NCBI GenBank assembly: GCA_015680685.1
Contig: MNCI01020967.1
Location: forward strand, 1 to 49,339
Direction: 5' to 3'
DNA from: Gnetum montanum
Lineage: Eukaryota > Streptophyta > Gnetopsida > Gnetales > Gnetaceae
Length of the DNA: 49,339 bases
Shown here: piece by piece, positions 45,610 to 49,339 of the stretch
How the letters are laid out: the number at the start of each line of letters is the position of its first letter
Numbering within the stretch: position 1 is the first letter of the stretch
Program-made: the position numbers and the translations under genes
Notes under the pieces: generated by a model
The model's database searches: none
What the model was told of the DNA's origin: nothing
The model's input: the letters and a program-made list of their open reading frames with translations, nothing else

Positions 45610-46413
45610 TGAAACACCACAAAATTTTGGCCTATCACTTTTAGACAAGAATCAAGCTAAGTCATGCTATTGTCCAACATGAGTATAGCATGACCAAACT
45701 TGAGAACCTCCAAAATGGCATGAAATGACATACAACGGAGCAAGAAATGGAGCAAGAAAGGTCCCCCTGGGGCCCACAGGCGACTACATCAACTTTCGGC
45801 ATCCAGCATCAAAAGTTTCGGGCTCAAAATGCTTGGTTTTGGCTAAGTACACTTTGGTTACGTTTTCTTACACTATCAGCGTAAGGCTCAGCGTCACCAA
45901 CTTTTGGAGCCCCAAAATCGAGTCAAAATAGGCCGAAATCGAACACAGGGATCCCCCATAACCTTCATCAAGGTCCCTAGTAGGTCCCTAGCCTCTAGAA
46001 AATCAAGATTTGGGCCTCAAATGTTCCACTTTGACTTGGTGACGCTGGGGTTATTTTTCAGAGGCTGCTCAGTGTAAGGCTCAGCATCACCAACTTTTGG
46101 AGCCCCGAAACTAAGCCAAACTGACATCCAAATCAGCCCAAGTTTGGCATACAGAACCCTCATAACCCATGACATGCATATCCACTCCAAAAATGGGTCT
46201 CGTAGGTCAAAATGGGCTCAAAATGCACTATTTTCAGGTCATATGCTGTTAGTGACGCTGATGCTGAAGCTGATGCTGACGCTAACGCTAGATGCTTGAA
46301 ACACCACAAAAAATTTTGGCAAACACTTGTAGATAGAAATTAAGCTAAGTCATGTTGGTCCTCAGCATGACCAAGCTTGAAAGCCTCAAAAATAGCATCA
46401 AACGAAGTCAAAN

Positions 46414-47660
46414 TCTCATTCCTGTACGCCCGGCGTATACGCCTAGGGTGCAGCCAACGTAGTGAGATTTTTGGGCCCCAAAAATGAGATAGAACATGCC
46501 AAAACTAAGTGTTCGGAAACCCCAGGACCTTCCCCAGGGTCCCCAACAAGTCTCAGGCTCTTGAAAATCAAATTTTGGGCTCCAAATAATGGTCTCTCAT
46601 TCCTGTACGCCTGGCATATACGCCTAGGGTGCAGCCAGCGTAGTGAGACTTTCGGGCCCCAAAAATGAGTCAGAACATGCCAGAACTAAGCTTATGGACC
46701 CCCTAAGACCTTCCCCAGGGTCCCCACCAGGTCTTAGGCTCTTGAAAATTGAATTTTGGGCTCCAAATGATGGTCTCTCATTCCTGTACGCCCAGCGTAT
46801 ACGCCAAGGTGCAGCCAGCATAGATAGATTTTCGGGCCTCAGAAATGAGTCAAAACATGCCAGAATCAAGTTTCCAGACCCCCTAGGAGCTTTGCAAAGG
46901 TTTTCAGTAGCTCTTGGATACTCAAAAATCAAATTTTGGGCTCCAAATGATGGTCTTCCATTCCTATACGCCCAGCGTATACGTCGGGGTGCAGCCAGCG
47001 TAGATAGACTTTTGGGCCCCATAAATGAGTCAAAATGTGCCAGAATCGAGCGTACAGACCCCCCAAGACCTTCTCCAAGGTTCCTAGTAGCTCCTGGACA
47101 CTCAAAAATCAAATTGTGGGCTCCAAATGATGATCTTCCATTCCTGTACACCCAGCGTATACGCTAGGGTGCAGCCAGCGTAGACAGACTTTCGGGCCCC
47201 AGAAATGAGTCAAAACATGCCAGAATCAAGCATCCAGACCCCCTAGGACCTTCCCCAAGGTTCCCAATAGCTCTTGGACACTCAAAAATCAAATTTTTGG
47301 CTCCAAATGATGGTCTTCCATTCCTGTACGCCCAGCGTATACGCTGGGGTGCAGCCAGCGTAGACAGACTTTCGGGCCCCAGAAATGAGTCAAAANCAAA
47401 ATGTGCCAAAATCGAGCATCCAGACCCGCCGAGACCTTTCCCAAGGTTCGTAGCAGCTTATGGACACTCGAAAATCAAATTTTGGGCTCCAAATGATGGT
47501 CTTCCATTCCTATACGCCCAGCGTATACGCCGGGGTGCAACCAGCGTAGACAGATTTTCGGGCCCCAGAAAGGAGTTAAAATGTTCTAGAATTGAGTGTC
47601 CAGACCCCCCAGGACCTTCCCCAGGGTTCCCAGTAGCTCTCAGGAACCCAAAAATAAATT
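46414..47660. repeat. 180-bp tandem array, 7 copies, in LTR F
   Basis: Units starting ATTCCTGTACGCC at 46418, 46599, 46780, 46960, 47140, 47320 and 47506. The period is 180-181 bp; the last interval is 186 because of an N and a duplicated CAAAA at 47391-47401. Each unit carries a GCGTATACGC-type palindrome and TTTCGGGCCCCA. More diverged units extend left to about 45770. Frames open on both strands across it are by-products. Confidence 0.92.
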
Positions 47661-47836
47661 TTTAACGTTAAAATAAAGCATTTTCATGTGTATACGCTGG
47701 GTACATTTTTGGCTTACGCTGGCATCCTCTACGCTGGCATCGTCTATGCTGGCATGCTATATGCTATCCAGTTGTAACATATCTTGCACCCGGTCAATGT
47801 CCACATGTCACGCAACCCGAACCTAACATCAAAACC

Positions 47837-47844
47837 TATATAAA
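47837..47844 (+). promoter_or_regulatory. TATA box of LTR F
   Basis: TATATAAA in CCTATATAAAAACC, the same context as in LTR A. GGTCAATGTCCACATGTCAC lies about 50 bp upstream. Confidence 0.68.
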
Positions 47845-48388
47845 AACCCCAAAGTTTCCACGGGACCGGGGAGATCAGAAATTTTAAACAAATCGGGAGA
47901 AAGGAAAAGGAGACAAAAACCTGACACGCTGGGCATACATCCTGCACGTTGTGCCTGCAGAAATTCCCAGTAGTTTCCATCACAATCCTCACCCATTGGG
48001 GCTAAATAGCTGCCTTGTGATCAATCCACAACTGTGTTTGGACCAGTGCACTCTGTAATCAATTTTCAATACAAAACAGTTTACATTTTGCATAGATTTA
48101 TTACAGTTTTCTTTGTTTTTCAGTTTATGTTTATAGGCTCATTTACATTATCGTGCTTGTTTACGGCTTACATTTAATGTGCATTGTTTACGTATAACCC
48201 AACGTGTTGTAGTGGCAAATGTTGGGGAAGTTCTTGTTTGATCCACGTGCGGACCATCCAAGGCACTCTGCCTTCGTCCGTTCCAACTTGCCCTCAAGCG
48301 GAGGCAGGGTCGACTGTTCTTGTCTATGGATCTTTCAGTGCTCGTAACGTTCCAGCCTTGCACCGATGATTTTCAATAGTAAACTTTT

Positions 48389-48405
48389 TGGCGCTAGAAG
48401 GAGGG
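48389..48405 (+). other. Primer-binding site, element F
   Basis: TGGCGCTAGAAGGAGGG, 5 nt after the LTR end. Confidence 0.85.
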
Positions 48406-49339
48406 CCTCTACCTTAAACTAGTTGTGCTTCAGAGCTCTCAGCGTCCACGTTGTTGAGTACATGCTGACTTTTTCCGAAAACCTCCCAGCGTTTACGTTG
48501 TATAGTTTAAAACCTTACCTGCAAACTTTCTAGCATCTACGCTGATCAACATCTACGCTGCCCTGTTTAAAACTCACTATCTGCAAGTCTTTCAACGTCT
48601 ACGCTGTTAACCATACGCTAACGTTGTTTACAAATTCCTAGCATATACGCTGCTACAGTGTTTTTATGCTACTACAGTGCTTTTAAGCTGCTACAGCATC
48701 TGGGCGTATACGCTGCTACAGTGTCCCAGCGTATGCTACAGTGTCCCAGCGTATGCTACAGTGTCTCAGTGTATGCTACAGTGTCCCAGTGTATGCTACA
48801 GTGTCTCAGTGTATGCTACAGTGTCCCAGCATATGCTACAGTGTCTCAACGTATGCTACAGTGTCCCAGCGTATGCTATAGTGTCCCAGCGTATGCTACA
48901 GTGTCCCAGCATATGCTACAGTACTGCTACAGTACCGCTACAGTGTTTTTCAACAAAAACACACAAAACGAGCCCGTGTCAAAGCCGAATTCGTTGCGAT
49001 TCTTACCTACTTCAAACCGGTCTAAGTACTAACGGCCACCAACATGGATCACCTTGTCTAAGGCATACAATACACACAACATAACAATTCCGAGATGACT
49101 TCCTCTTACCCAAGATCGCCATCCGCGTACAACTATGGTTCATAATTTCATACTTAGCCAAATTTTCTCCTGTTTACATCATACACAGTGGACACTTTGA
49201 AAAATCTTCAGTGTTCACACGCCGGACACTCTGCACACTTAGCCCGAAACACACTCAGCACTTGTTAACCAACTCATATGCTACCCCATCACGCATTACC
49301 ATGGAGTCATCCCAGACATCTAATGCATGCGCCATCATA
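48406..49339 (+). other. Leader of element F
   Basis: Contains CTACGCTG words (48430-48700) and the 20-bp tandem repeat. From 48960 to the edge no conserved gag N-terminus could be recognised. Confidence 0.65.
48721..48920. repeat. 20-bp tandem repeat, 10 copies
   Basis: Ten head-to-tail units of GTGTCCCAGCGTATGCTACA with no length variation and only C/T or A/G changes. Decayed CTACAGT units flank both sides. Confidence 0.95.

Larger units (their letters stand above)
45610..48383 (+). repeat. 5' LTR of element F with internal U3 duplication
   Basis: The U3 start TGAAACACCACAAAATTTTGG occurs at 45610 and again at 46297, each followed by related sequence (AAGCTAAGTCATG, AGCATGACCAA). From 46297 the LTR is about 2.09 kb, close to LTR D; from 45610 it is about 2.77 kb. 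TATATAAA at 47837-47844. The inner end is CAATAGTAAA before CTTTT and the PBS. Confidence 0.75.
45610..49339 (+). mobile_element. Element F: 5' part of a plus-strand LTR retrotransposon
   Basis: LTR (from 45610 or 46297 to 48383), PBS (48389-48405) and a repeat-bearing leader. Gag should follow beyond the right edge. U3 start, inner LTR end and PBS match elements A, B and D. It has inserted into copy E of the multi-exon gene. Confidence 0.8.

Noticed and set aside
46462-47665. Long open frames on both strands across the 180-bp array
   Set aside because: The 180-bp period is a multiple of three, so one open unit stays open in every copy. Both strands are open and no motif is present; this is a repeat by-product.
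48658-49084. Two overlapping open frames with repeated LQCPSVCYSV-type peptides
   Set aside because: They are produced by the 20-bp tandem repeat, which rotates through all three frames every 60 bp; they lie in the untranslated leader of element F.

Overview
This is plant nuclear DNA made almost entirely of nested, decayed giant LTR retrotransposons. I see no intact cellular gene, rRNA, tRNA or CRISPR array. The Ty3/gypsy pol order (RT, RNase H, integrase), the 1.4-2.8 kb LTRs, a shared primer-binding site (TGGCGCTAGAAGGAGGG) and intron-bearing plant-type genes point to a large, repeat-rich plant genome. The species cannot be told from the window. Five Ns mark assembly joins, and two of them sit inside duplicated overlaps.

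Layout. Element A (about 1-10462, minus) has its 5' LTR at 9026-10462, followed by PBS, leader with tandem repeats, gag, protease, and then an antisense (plus-strand) gene running off the left edge. A sits inside element B (10463-12658, minus; LTR 11197-12658, PBS and gag N-terminus kept). B sits in the protease tail of element C (plus; 12659 to about 18.5 kb), whose antisense gene lies on the minus strand at 13740-17346. Element D (18678-38698, minus) is complete in outline: 3' LTR 18678-20816, PPT, integrase, RNase H, RT, antisense gene (26724-31492, plus), protease, gag, PBS, 5' LTR 36512-38698. D inserted into a diverged tandem repeat that continues at 38699-41900. A fourth copy of the same gene (E, plus, 43957-45609) follows and is cut by the LTR of element F (plus, 45610-49339 and beyond).

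Main point. A multi-exon gene of unrecognised function lies between protease and RT of element D, in the orientation opposite to gag-pol. The protease-side junction is repeated in A and in C. The gene has its own TATA-like site and first exon in D, introns at matching places between copies, and a modular product: conserved N-terminal blocks, a central block ending in a FLVVR-like motif, an acidic stretch, a coiled coil and a Ser/Glu-rich end. Short TAGTTTAAGG-type repeat arrays separate protease, antisense gene, RT-integrase and the 3' region. Introns of a gene antisense to the element cannot be spliced from the element's own RNA, which would explain why they survive copying.

A second theme is inverted repeats built from GCGTA/TACGC or GCTAC/GTAGC words in every LTR, spaced about 180-205 bp in LTR D and in the 180-bp array of LTR F. 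All coding regions carry stops or frameshifts, so they are annotated as pseudogenes. Similarities were judged by eye, without alignment or database searches.
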